From contig NZ_JANIET010000001.1 in assembly GCF_024506435.1 (NCBI RefSeq), positions 2,666,001 through 2,730,000 of the forward strand: 64,000 nt of DNA, written 5' to 3'. Below are positions 35,601-43,917 of the stretch, one piece after another. Position numbers and translations under genes: made by a program. The notes under the pieces are model-generated. The model worked only from the letters and a program-made list of their open reading frames with translations. It was not told the origin of the DNA and searched no databases. Source of the DNA: Pantoea trifolii. GTDB taxonomy: Bacteria > Pseudomonadota > Gammaproteobacteria > Enterobacterales > Enterobacteriaceae. The stretch's first letter is position 1, and each line of letters starts with the position of its first letter.

Positions 35601-36323
35601 TTAGCTGCTGTGCCGTGACAAAACGCTATCGAAAGTGCTGCTTAAGACATTGAAGGTTCTTTCTGCTTTCTGTTTATAAAGCATCTCATTGGGGTGAATG
35701 CAATCGGGCGACATCTCAGATTGCCAGTCACGGTTTTCTTTGATGACGCTGAACTGCTTCACAATCGGAACTTGCTGCTCTTTAGCCACTTCATTTAATT
35801 GGTAAACATACGGCCAGACGTTCCAGCGCTCGGCTTTGCCACAAATGGGATTCGGTTCCTGAAGAACCACCAGTTTGTTATTCGCCTTCGCGCCTTTTAC
35901 CAGCTCGGTGATGATGCGCTTGTACTCTTCCGGCGTTTCAATGCGCTCGCCTTTATCTTTGAAGAAGTTGATGCGCGCATCATTGATCGCATAGTTAATC
36001 AGAATCATGTTGGCATCGGATTTCGCCATGCGGTCTGACCAATCCATTGGCGTATTGTCTTTGTTGTAAACCAGCACCGAAACCTGCGCGCCCGGCATGC
36101 CGTGATTCTTCACCTCAATGTTGTTACCGTACTTCTCGCGCAACATTTGCTGCAAAAAACTCACTTCGTTGTTTTGACTGATGATGTTGCGATTGCCCGA
36201 CGCGGTAACGCCTGCGGTGGTGGAGTCACCGTAGGCCGCGATGATAAAGGTGCCGGGATGATCGTCTGCCTGCGCCAGCAACGGCGCAGAGGTGATCAGC
36301 ATTGCCAGTAAGGTCTTCCGCAT
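35601..36323 (-). CDS. Periplasmic SGNH/GDSL-family hydrolase or acyltransferase
   Basis: 240 residues. Signal peptide MRKTLLAMLITSAPLLAQA, then FIIAAYGDSTTAG (block I, nucleophile Ser), VKNHGMPGAQ (block II Gly), ILINYAINDAR (block III Asn) and SPDCIHPNE (block V Asp and His): all four SGNH positions are present. Such enzymes remove or transfer O-acetyl groups on glycans. The adjacent acyltransferase-3 gene, 24 bp downstream, suggests a two-part system equivalent to the fused OafA-type AT3-SGNH proteins. ATG 36323 is preferred over ATG 36335 because GAGAGGA lies at the right distance and the signal peptide starts there. A deacetylase is the alternative. Confidence 0.85.
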   Translation of the reverse strand: MRKTLLAMLITSAPLLAQADDHPGTFIIAAYGDSTTAGVTASGNRNIISQNNEVSFLQQMLREKYGNNIEVKNHGMPGAQVSVLVYNKDNTPMDWSDRMAKSDANMILINYAINDARINFFKDKGERIETPEEYKRIITELVKGAKANNKLVVLQEPNPICGKAERWNVWPYVYQLNEVAKEQQVPIVKQFSVIKENRDWQSEMSPDCIHPNEMLYKQKAERTFNVLSSTFDSVLSRHSS

Positions 36324-36338
36324 ATTTCCTCTCATCGG

Positions 36339-37475
36339 TTAATGAAACAATTTGAATTCACGAGCAACTTCATAGCCGACAACGGCTTGCTTCAGTGAGA
36401 TCGTGTTGTAATAGAGGTAATAAACAAGGAAGAAAGCAAACATCGCAAACATCGCCGGCTTCAATACCCGTTTCGACTGATAAATCAGCGACGTCAAAAT
36501 AATCGGTTCGACCTGCAGCAGGTAGTTCGACAGGCGCGCACCCGATGAGTAGTTATAGAAGAAGATCCTGATGCCGCCGCCGATCGCAAAGGTCAGAATC
36601 AGCAGGTAGTTCAGCTTCCACACGTCGTACTGCTCGCGCTTGAGCTGGTTGCTCAGCATGAAGTAGACAAAGATAAACACCAGCATGATGTTTTTCAGGT
36701 TCGACACCGACACCACGCTGCCGTCACCGGCATTCGAAGCTTCGTTACTGTAGCCTGCAGCCCTTTCCCCCATCGATCCCAGATGTCCGGCGATCAAGGC
36801 GATAAAGCCGGTCCCGCCCACCACCGAAAGGGGCACACTTAATATGATGATGGCCACTGGCCACCAGCGTGATTCCCGAATAAACAGGAAAGGAATGATG
36901 GTCACCACCATCACTGCGGTGTTGTGACTGAGGAAGGAGAGAATAAAGAAGGCAAACGCCCACCAGTATTGCTTGAGGTAAATCGTCCAAATCACGCCAA
37001 GAAACAGCGCCGAACTCAGGCCAAAACGAATCTGGTTCACGTCTTTGTTAATAAAGATATGCGCCGAGTAAAGCGCCAATGCCAATACCGGATACGGCGA
37101 CATCTTTTTAAAGAAGATAGCGTTAGTCGATACCGCCAGAATACTAAACACAAACAGGAACACGCTGGCATTGTGTGAAAACAGGCTGGTGATCCACGCG
37201 ATAGCAAAAATCAGCGGTTCGTAACGGAAGAAGGCGACGGTGTTAGCAAAACCGTTGACCTCAATACGGCGGATGAAGTCAGCAAAGAAGCTGCGATATT
37301 GATAGTCATCCATCCCGGTGCCGAGACCGCGAATACCGGCAAAGATAATTAGCGTGACGGTGGCGATGCACAGCAGATAAGTCAGAATATGGGTGGTTCG
37401 TTCGTCTTTCTTCAACAGGATTTCGACCAGCGCAAGCAACAGTACAAACCCTGATAAATACCAATATGGAGCCAT
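36339..37475 (-). CDS. amsC: EPS polymerase, EpsG/Wzy-like (AmsC position)
   Basis: 378 residues with 10-11 membrane segments, EpsG family: MAPYWYLSGFVLLLALVE, then FAGIRGLGTGMDDYQYRSFF near residue 47, HIFINKDVNQIRFGLSSALF near 142 and LSFLSHNTAVMVV near 180, which are the conserved EpsG motifs. It is the only polymerase candidate in the EPS operon and sits directly after wzc as amsC does in the amylovoran cluster. ATG 37475 with AAGGAA upstream is preferred to GTG 37496. It is the first gene after the attenuator-like hairpin. Confidence 0.85.
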   Translation of the reverse strand: MAPYWYLSGFVLLLALVEILLKKDERTTHILTYLLCIATVTLIIFAGIRGLGTGMDDYQYRSFFADFIRRIEVNGFANTVAFFRYEPLIFAIAWITSLFSHNASVFLFVFSILAVSTNAIFFKKMSPYPVLALALYSAHIFINKDVNQIRFGLSSALFLGVIWTIYLKQYWWAFAFFILSFLSHNTAVMVVTIIPFLFIRESRWWPVAIIILSVPLSVVGGTGFIALIAGHLGSMGERAAGYSNEASNAGDGSVVSVSNLKNIMLVFIFVYFMLSNQLKREQYDVWKLNYLLILTFAIGGGIRIFFYNYSSGARLSNYLLQVEPIILTSLIYQSKRVLKPAMFAMFAFFLVYYLYYNTISLKQAVVGYEVAREFKLFH

Positions 37476-37586
37476 GGTGTGATTCCTTAATTCCACAAGT
37501 TCTCATGCCAACAGTGGCTTTTTTTGGCGTTATAAAGAGAATCACCTGTGTCAATCGTTGCGTGTCGTCATTCAAACGGTGCAATC

Positions 37587-37609
37587 AAAAGGGGCGGTCA
37601 ACCCGCCCC
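37587..37609 (-). terminator. Attenuator-like intrinsic terminator between wzc and the polymerase gene
   Basis: On the minus strand, a perfect 7-bp stem GGGGCGG / CCGCCCC with a 5-base loop is followed by TTTT. It lies about 50 bp after the wzc stop and about 110 bp before the next gene of the same operon. A stem-loop at this position, after wza-wzb-wzc, is known from group 1 capsule and colanic acid operons as a partial terminator that RfaH-modified polymerase can pass. Confidence 0.82.
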
Positions 37610-37656
37610 TCTATTCACCGGATTACCCTCATCATTAACAGTGAATGACGGGCAAA

Positions 37657-39834
37657 TTAACTTTTAGTCGGTTTGCCATACTCGTAATCGTAATAGTCGT
37701 AACCGTAACCATACGAGTTGGCGGCTTTGCGCACCACGGCGTTGAGGATCACACCTTTAATCTCAATACCGTTCTGGGCAAAGCGTTTGAAGCTGACATC
37801 CAGCTCTTTCGGCGTGTTGGTTTCAAAACGCGCCACCATCAGCGAAGTACCGGCCAGTTTACCGATGATGGATGCATCGGTTACCGCCAGAATCGGTGGC
37901 GTATCAATCAACACCAGATCGTAGTTCTTGCTCGCCCAATCCAGCAGCTCACCCATGCGACGATGCATCAGCAGTTCAGACGGGTTTGGTGGTACCTGGC
38001 CGCGTGGCAGGAAGTCAAAACCATACGCACCTTTCTGAATCAGCGCTGGGCTGAACTCGGTTTTGCCCGACAACACGTTGGACAGACCGGATTTGTTATC
38101 GGCTGACAGCAGTTCGTGGGTGTAACCGCGACGCATATCACCATCGATGAACAGTACTCGTTGGCCCGCTTTTGCTACCAGCGTTGCCAGGTTGGCACAG
38201 ATAAAGGTTTTACCAATGCCTGGGCTCGCGCCGGTGATCATCAGGATGTTGTTTTTCGCTTCCATCATCGCGAAGTGCAGGCTGGTACGCAGGCTACGAA
38301 TCGCTTCGATTGACAGGTCAGTAGGATTACCCAGCGCCAGCAGCGTTTCGTGTGGATCGGTTTTCACCTTGTTGCCACGACGCGCCAATGCTTCGGTATC
38401 TTTCTTACGTTGCCATTCTGACAGCGGCACGCTCGCATACACGTTCATGCCCAGCTCTTCCAGCTGTTCTGGATTTTCGATGCCGTGATGCAACAGCGCT
38501 TTCATCAGAACCAGACCAACAGAAACCATCAGACCCAGAATCAGGCTCGCCGCGATGATCAGCAGTTTCTTCGGTGCTACCGGGCTGTTGCCGGTTGCTG
38601 CGCCATCGATGATACGTACATCACCCACGGTGCTGGCTTTACTGATACCCAGCTCTTGCTGACGGTTCAGCAACTGCATGTAGATTTCCTGACCAGACTG
38701 CACATCACGCGTCAGACGCAAGATCTCTTGCTGCGTTTGTGGCATCTGAGAAATCTTTTTGTTCAGCGTGGCCTGTTCGTTTTCCAGCGTTTTGCGTTTT
38801 TCCAGCAAGGCGCGGTAGGTTGGGTGATCTTTGGTAAACAGCTGAGAAACTTCAGCTTCACGGAAGGTCAGTTCGTTCAACTGGCTCTGCACGCTGACAG
38901 AAGAATCCAGCGCAGATTTTGCTTCCAGCGACAGGTCAACCGACTCGTTCTGGCGACGGAAGGTATTCAGCTTGTCTTCCGCATCATCCAGTTTGCCACG
39001 CACTTGCGGCAGCTGATTGCGCAGGAATTCAAGGCTCTTTTCCGCTTGCTCAGATTTACGCTCAACGTTCTGCAGCAGGTAGTTATTGACGATTTGGTTC
39101 AGCACTTTGCTGATCTGCTCTGGATCTTCACCCAGATATTCCAGACCCAGCACGCCGGTGTCTTTGCCTTTGTCCGCAACGGTCAGGTTCGCCAGCACCG
39201 AGTTAATCGCCTGCAGCTCGTTCAGCTTGGTGACGCTGAAGCTGGTGCCTTCATCAGCATTGATGCCGCTCACCAGCATGGTCACTTCACCGTGCGTTTC
39301 CAGCTGACCGACTTTACCTTTGAACAGTTCATCACCATCCGCTGACACGGTGTACGAGTCAGGACCGGTCACTTCCAGTTCAACGGTGCGCTTATCGATG
39401 GTGCGTGGAATTTCCAGGCGGGAGATGGCGACCGTCGATGGCTTATTTCCCATCAGGCGCGACAGACCTTTACCAATCACCGGGAAATAGTTCTGAGTGA
39501 CAACGGTGTCCAGACCCAGATCGTCAACGGTTTTACCGATAACCATACGTGATTCAAGAATCTGAATCTCGGTATCGGACGCCGGCGTTGGCGGCAGAAT
39601 GCTGTCTAACTCATTCAGTACTGAGCTGGCATTCTTCTGCTCAACCTGCACTAACGCATCTGCGCTGTAGATTGGTGTAGCAAACAGTGTGTAGAGCGTC
39701 GCCACCAGCATGAAGAAGGCGGTAACGGCAACAATGATCCAGCGATGATCAATCAGCTGTCCCACAAGATGCGCCAGATCCCATCCATTCGAATCTTCCT
39801 TTGGCGCGGTCATAACCTTGTTTTTGATATTCAT
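37657..39834 (-). CDS. wzc: Wzc-type polysaccharide co-polymerase and tyrosine autokinase (AmsA)
   Basis: 725 residues. The N-terminal Wzz domain has a first membrane segment near residues 32-52, a long periplasmic part with two coiled-coil stretches (about 250-390), the PxxP region near GNSPVAPKKLLIIA and a second membrane segment. The cytoplasmic BY-kinase has Walker A GASPGIGKTF near 530, Walker A' VLFIDGDMRRG, Walker B DLVLIDTPP and a C-terminal tail with seven tyrosines (YGYGYDYYDYEYG). Wzc drives EPS polymerisation and export with Wza; cycling of tail phosphorylation by Wzb is needed. ATG 39834 with GGGAT upstream is preferred over the longer frame. Confidence 0.95.
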   Translation of the reverse strand: MNIKNKVMTAPKEDSNGWDLAHLVGQLIDHRWIIVAVTAFFMLVATLYTLFATPIYSADALVQVEQKNASSVLNELDSILPPTPASDTEIQILESRMVIGKTVDDLGLDTVVTQNYFPVIGKGLSRLMGNKPSTVAISRLEIPRTIDKRTVELEVTGPDSYTVSADGDELFKGKVGQLETHGEVTMLVSGINADEGTSFSVTKLNELQAINSVLANLTVADKGKDTGVLGLEYLGEDPEQISKVLNQIVNNYLLQNVERKSEQAEKSLEFLRNQLPQVRGKLDDAEDKLNTFRRQNESVDLSLEAKSALDSSVSVQSQLNELTFREAEVSQLFTKDHPTYRALLEKRKTLENEQATLNKKISQMPQTQQEILRLTRDVQSGQEIYMQLLNRQQELGISKASTVGDVRIIDGAATGNSPVAPKKLLIIAASLILGLMVSVGLVLMKALLHHGIENPEQLEELGMNVYASVPLSEWQRKKDTEALARRGNKVKTDPHETLLALGNPTDLSIEAIRSLRTSLHFAMMEAKNNILMITGASPGIGKTFICANLATLVAKAGQRVLFIDGDMRRGYTHELLSADNKSGLSNVLSGKTEFSPALIQKGAYGFDFLPRGQVPPNPSELLMHRRMGELLDWASKNYDLVLIDTPPILAVTDASIIGKLAGTSLMVARFETNTPKELDVSFKRFAQNGIEIKGVILNAVVRKAANSYGYGYDYYDYEYGKPTKS

Positions 39835-39846
39835 GGATAATCCCAA

Positions 39847-40281
39847 CTATCGGCTTAATACGTTGACCCATTTCTGGGTAGCGTTTTCCAGTAACCCGTA
39901 GACCTCTTCAAAGGCCTCGCGACTTTTTTTGTACGGATCCGCAATTTCCTGCTGATTGAGCCAGTGGCCAAGCAGCATGGTTTTTCCGCGTGCGGCTGGA
40001 TCGATGCGATTCACCTGCTCAACGTGGCGCTTTTCCATTACCAGAATCAGGTCATAGTCACGGCACATGCTGGCCGTTAACTGCTGTGCCTGATGACCAT
40101 CGAGCGACACGCCGTGATCGGCGGCCACATCAAGGGCTTTCTGGTCCGCCGGATAACCTTTCAGGGCACTGAGCCCTGCTGAGGCAACCCGGATGTTTGG
40201 TAGCGCGCGTTTGAACAGACGCTCCCCGGTTGGGGAGCGGCAAATGTTGCCGACGCAGACGACTAACACGGACTTAATCAT
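39847..40281 (-). CDS. wzb: Low-molecular-weight protein-tyrosine phosphatase Wzb (AmsI)
   Basis: 144 residues. The phosphatase loop VCVGNICRSPTGE near residue 9 contains the C-x5-R catalytic motif, and EIADPYKKS near 112 the general-acid Asp. Wzb removes phosphate from the tyrosine tail of Wzc, allowing the kinase to cycle. AAGGG precedes ATG 40281. The gene lies between wza and wzc with 9- and 12-bp gaps, in the standard wza-wzb-wzc order. Confidence 0.96.
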   Translation of the reverse strand: MIKSVLVVCVGNICRSPTGERLFKRALPNIRVASAGLSALKGYPADQKALDVAADHGVSLDGHQAQQLTASMCRDYDLILVMEKRHVEQVNRIDPAARGKTMLLGHWLNQQEIADPYKKSREAFEEVYGLLENATQKWVNVLSR

Positions 40282-40290
40282 GGCGAACCC

Positions 40291-41427
40291 TTAGTTCGAC
40301 CAGTTGCGGAAACGAAGCGCCGCGGAGCTGGCATCGTCAACACCTACGATGGTCGGCAGCAGGCTTGAAATCACACGGTTCCAACGGGTAAGTGGTGTAG
40401 CGGTGACATAGACGATGTCGTATGGCTCCAGTTGGAATTCGGTGCCCATCACCATCGATGCCGCATCTTTGGTATTCAACTGATAGATGTTGGCGATCTT
40501 GGTGCGGTTGGCGCCGCGAATCGGACGAATCACGAACACGCCGGTGGCATCAGAAGTGGTCTGATCCATACCTTGCGAGTTGCCCAGCGCTTCGGCCAGC
40601 GTCATGCCGCTGCGGTCCATCTTCAGCGTTGACTGCTGCTTCACTTCGCCCATCACGAAGACTTTGAGATCGTCGTTACGTGGCACGTAAAGGATGTCGC
40701 CCGGATAGAGCAGATGGTTTTGGCTCAGGTCGCCGTTTTGCATCAGCGCCTGCAACGAAAGACGTTGTTCTTTGCCGTTGTGCGTCAGCACCACATTGCG
40801 CCAGTCAGCGTCGGCGGCTAAACCGCCCGCAGCGTTGACGGCATCCAGCACGGTCAGCGGCACGTTAGTGATCGGCTGCTGTCCGGAGGTGGTGACTGAA
40901 CCGGTCACATAGGCTTTCTGTGAACGGAATGAGGCGACGTTTACGTCAACCTGCGGGCTTTCAATGAACTGTGCCAGTCGACGCGCCACTTCGGTGCGGA
41001 TCTCGGTGACCGTTCGGCCTGCTACGCGCACTTTACCGATGTATGGATAGAAAATAGTGCCATCCGCCTGAACCCAGTTGCCGGTGTCGCTGGCGCTACG
41101 GTACTGACCGGCGGGTGTGGTCAACTCTGGGTGATCCCAGACGGTGACGTTCAGCACGTCACCCACACCGATGCGGTATTCGTAACTCTGAATTTCATTT
41201 TGCAGCATTGGGTTAGCCTGAGCGACTAACGGCTTCGGACGCATCTGTTCAACCAGACGCGGCGTCAGCGGGAAGACGTTGACATATTTGTCGATGTCAT
41301 AGTTGCTATCCTGTTGCTCTATGACATCTTTTCCACTGGTGGAAAGGTGAGAACCCGGCTCAATGGTACATCCGGAGAGAAAAGTCGCGGATACCAGTAA
41401 AGGTATCAATTTAATTTTCATTATCAT
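40291..41427 (-). CDS. wza: Outer-membrane polysaccharide export lipoprotein Wza (AmsH)
   Basis: 378 residues. The signal peptide ends in the lipobox LSGC (Cys about residue 20), giving an outer-membrane lipoprotein. The PES motif region [22 protein letters not shown] near residue 85, followed by [20 protein letters not shown], then two SLBB-type domains ([16 protein letters not shown] and [15 protein letters not shown]) and a C-terminal amphipathic helix [13 protein letters not shown] that forms the pore barrel. Wza is the octameric channel through which EPS leaves the cell. ATG 41427 and ATG 41421 are both possible. Confidence 0.95.
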   Translation of the reverse strand: MIMKIKLIPLLVSATFLSGCTIEPGSHLSTSGKDVIEQQDSNYDIDKYVNVFPLTPRLVEQMRPKPLVAQANPMLQNEIQSYEYRIGVGDVLNVTVWDHPELTTPAGQYRSASDTGNWVQADGTIFYPYIGKVRVAGRTVTEIRTEVARRLAQFIESPQVDVNVASFRSQKAYVTGSVTTSGQQPITNVPLTVLDAVNAAGGLAADADWRNVVLTHNGKEQRLSLQALMQNGDLSQNHLLYPGDILYVPRNDDLKVFVMGEVKQQSTLKMDRSGMTLAEALGNSQGMDQTTSDATGVFVIRPIRGANRTKIANIYQLNTKDAASMVMGTEFQLEPYDIVYVTATPLTRWNRVISSLLPTIVGVDDASSAALRFRNWSN

Positions 41428-41658
41428 CTGATTCTTCGCTATCAGTTATTGATTGATAGAGGCGAAATCGCCCGCTGTGTAGCGTCTTACAAAAATGGAA
41501 TATGACAGGTTAAACACTGAAACTGTGGGTCATTATTATGCGCTCCCTTGGTTTTATGTTGTCACCGAGTCTAAAGACGACATCAATTAAAATGGTTTAT
41601 ACAGACTCAATCAGTGCAGCTGTCAAATAACGACACACTCAGCACCCGCAGTTTTCAA

Positions 41659-41682
41659 CCGGGGAAATAACGCCCTCCCCGG
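41659..41682 (-). terminator. Hairpin between wbaP and wza
   Basis: CCGGGGA (41659-41665) / TCCCCGG (41676-41682) with a 10-base loop, 13 bp after the wbaP stop in the 267-bp gap before wza. There is no clear T-run, so it may be a processing or pausing hairpin rather than a terminator. Nothing else was recognised in the gap 41428-41694. Confidence 0.45.
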
Positions 41683-41694
41683 CTTCGCTGTCTA

Positions 41695-43128
41695 TCAATA
41701 GGCGCCATCGCGTTTCAGCACTACGCCAACCGTCTTAAACAGAATCGCAATGTCATTCCACAGCGACCAGTTCTTGACATACCACGAGTCAAAATAGACA
41801 CGGGTTTCATAGTCAACGTCGTTACGACCGCTAACCTGCCACAATCCCGTCATGCCTGGTTTCGCCATCAGGTAATAATCGACATCACCGGCATAACGGC
41901 AGAGTTCATCTTCAATAACCGGGCGCGGCCCCACCAGGCTCATATCGCCACGTACTACGTTCCACAGCTGCGGCAGCTCATCCAGACTGGTTTTACGGAT
42001 GAAATGACCGACTTTGGTAATGCGCGGATCGTTCTTCAGTTTGAAATCTTTATCCCACTCGGCGCGGGCAACAGGATCGGTACGCAGTACCTCTTCCAGC
42101 ACCTCTTTCGAGTTGATCACCATGGAGCGGAATTTCAGGCATTTGAACTTACGTCCGCCCAGCCCCACACGTTCATGACCGTAAATCGGAGGTCCGCCAT
42201 CGCGGCCAACCATAAATCCGAGCACCATCAACGCCGGTGACAGCGCCAAAATAATGCTCAGCGCGCCGACGATATCGAATGCACGCTTCAGGAAACGTGA
42301 AGTGCGCTTCGCCAGGTTGTTATTTACACGCAGAATCATCACTTCATGGCTGAAGATGTAAGCCATATCGGTGCCGTACAGCGGTACACCACGCAGCGTT
42401 GGGATCACTGAAACAGAACGGCAATTGTGCATTGCCAGCGTTTTCAGCCAGTGATCGCGGTGCTGGCTCTGTTCGAACTCCACCGCCACGATGAATTGGG
42501 TTTCGCTGTTGGTCAGTTGCCACAGCTCTTGTTCGTTGTGTAGCACAGGTACGCCAGAGATGCTGGCCTGCGGGCTGCTCTTATCAACATCGAAGAAGGC
42601 GATTACATCAAAGCCCATCACCTCTTCACTCTGCAGCGCCTGCCAGGCTTCCTGCGCGTTGCGGCTGCTGCCGATGATGATGGTTTGCTTCTTCCACATG
42701 CCGTAATGATTCAGCACACGTTTAGAGATGGCGCGCGCTAGTGGAATCAGAATCAACGCCAGAACCCAGGTCGCTACCCAGACAAAGCGCGACATTTGCC
42801 ATTGTGAAAGTGCCGAAATTGACAAATCAATTACAGAGAAAATAAGAATGGTACGAAAGATCTCTTTGAGCTCGAACCAGAATGGTTTGCGGTAAGTATA
42901 ATGTCGCAGACGAACCCAGAACCAGCCTACGCAAATAACCGATAACGCAATGTGCGTAGCGATTTTCAAATGCAGGTATTTTTCAGATATATCTGCCAGT
43001 GGAGAATGGGTGAACGAATTAATCATCGCCATCGCAATAAATAATGCTGCGTTGAAACAAATTAAATCCGAGCACGCCAGTAAAATTTTGGTCAGAAGAC
43101 TTTTATAAGTAATTTCGTTATCGCGCAT
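41695..43128 (-). CDS. amsG: Undecaprenyl-phosphate galactose phosphotransferase (AmsG/WbaP)
   Basis: 477 residues. The N-terminal part has four or five membrane segments, a CoA-binding-like middle domain begins [16 protein letters not shown] near residue 150, and the C-terminal catalytic domain contains [18 protein letters not shown] near 280, [42 protein letters not shown] and the final [13 protein letters not shown]. These are the signatures of WbaP-type polyisoprenyl-phosphate hexose-1-phosphate transferases. AmsG loads galactose-1-phosphate on the lipid carrier and starts each EPS unit. First gene of the operon, 225 bp after the ops element. Confidence 0.95.
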   Translation of the reverse strand: MRDNEITYKSLLTKILLACSDLICFNAALFIAMAMINSFTHSPLADISEKYLHLKIATHIALSVICVGWFWVRLRHYTYRKPFWFELKEIFRTILIFSVIDLSISALSQWQMSRFVWVATWVLALILIPLARAISKRVLNHYGMWKKQTIIIGSSRNAQEAWQALQSEEVMGFDVIAFFDVDKSSPQASISGVPVLHNEQELWQLTNSETQFIVAVEFEQSQHRDHWLKTLAMHNCRSVSVIPTLRGVPLYGTDMAYIFSHEVMILRVNNNLAKRTSRFLKRAFDIVGALSIILALSPALMVLGFMVGRDGGPPIYGHERVGLGGRKFKCLKFRSMVINSKEVLEEVLRTDPVARAEWDKDFKLKNDPRITKVGHFIRKTSLDELPQLWNVVRGDMSLVGPRPVIEDELCRYAGDVDYYLMAKPGMTGLWQVSGRNDVDYETRVYFDSWYVKNWSLWNDIAILFKTVGVVLKRDGAY

Positions 43129-43352
43129 ATTTAACTCTTTTATATTATTTCTTTAATCCCTAATGCCTCAACGCTGTTTAATAAACGAGCGAAACTTTCA
43201 CTGCATTTGTTGAGGCAATCTGCGGTAAATTCTCTGAGGCCAAATCAATTCTCACAATAGTAAGCAAGAGAATTGTGATTAATACCAACAGATTAGTCCG
43301 ACTTCCCTTACCACAGTGGCAGACCGTTAAACCAAGAGAAAGGCGCTTCAGG

Positions 43353-43372
43353 CACGCTACCGCCCTTGGCTG
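43353..43372 (-). promoter_or_regulatory. JUMPstart/ops element of the EPS operon
   Basis: Minus strand reads GCCAAGGGCGGTAGCGTG at 43370-43353, with the exact ops core GGCGGTAGCGTG (43364-43353). It is in the leader 225 bp before amsG. The core is identical to that of the O-antigen operon at 22423-22434, so RfaH is expected to act on both. Confidence 0.92.
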
Positions 43373-43656
43373 TCGCTGCCAATACCGCTTTCATCATCCT
43401 AATTACAACTTGTTGTATGCGGCATTTTTGCGCTAATTACTGGCCGTGGTCCGCGTGCGATCACAATTCGCAACATTAAGAGGCTATGGAGCACGCTATT
43501 AACAACATTGGCGCAGACATTTACTAACACGTTGCTATACTAGTTATTACTGGCTTGTTTACAAGTAGGCCCCGTGTTCCCTGCACTACTTTAGGAAAAA
43601 GACTACCAGCCATAAGTATTGATGCCACCCCTTTCAGGCCTTTCCTCTGCAAAATT

Positions 43657-43669
43657 CAGATTAATTCGA
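43657..43669 (-). promoter_or_regulatory. Candidate RcsAB box upstream of amsG
   Basis: The minus strand reads TCGAATTAATCTG, matching 10 of 13 positions of the RcsAB consensus TRVGAAWAWTSYG. It lies 529-541 bp upstream of the amsG start codon, close to where the RcsAB box of Erwinia amylovora amsG lies. The match is imperfect, so this is only a candidate. Confidence 0.35.
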
Positions 43670-43917
43670 TACTCAACGACGCAATACACTGCATTAAAAA
43701 TGTACGCACTTGTCTGCTGAAAAAAAATAATAGCCGCCGTTATTCAGGTGCAATTTTTATCCATACTTTCATCTTATCTGTGCAAATCGGCAATCAGGGT
43801 TATTCTTCTTGCCTGGACATAGCCCGGATTGACCGGGTCAACGGCTATTTGTACGCTTTACGCCAATTCACTATCATCAGATTTAGCTCAATTCGAAGAC
43901 ATTAAGGTGATTAACAC

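Larger units (their letters stand above)
43129..43917. other. Divergent intergenic region between amsG and yegH
   Basis: 789 bp without a credible gene. From the amsG side it holds the leader with an 8-bp-armed inverted repeat (CAATTCTC at 43246-43253, GAGAATTG at 43268-43275), the ops element (43353-43372), a stretch presumed to hold the amsG promoter, and a candidate RcsAB site (43657-43669). The yegH side ends with AAGGTG before ATG 43918. A 116-codon plus-strand frame at 43555 begins with TTG, lacks a ribosome-binding site and has no recognisable domain. Confidence 0.8.

Noticed and set aside
43555..43905. 116-codon plus-strand frame upstream of yegH
   Set aside because: TTG start, no ribosome-binding site, no recognisable domain, and it covers the presumed regulatory region of amsG.
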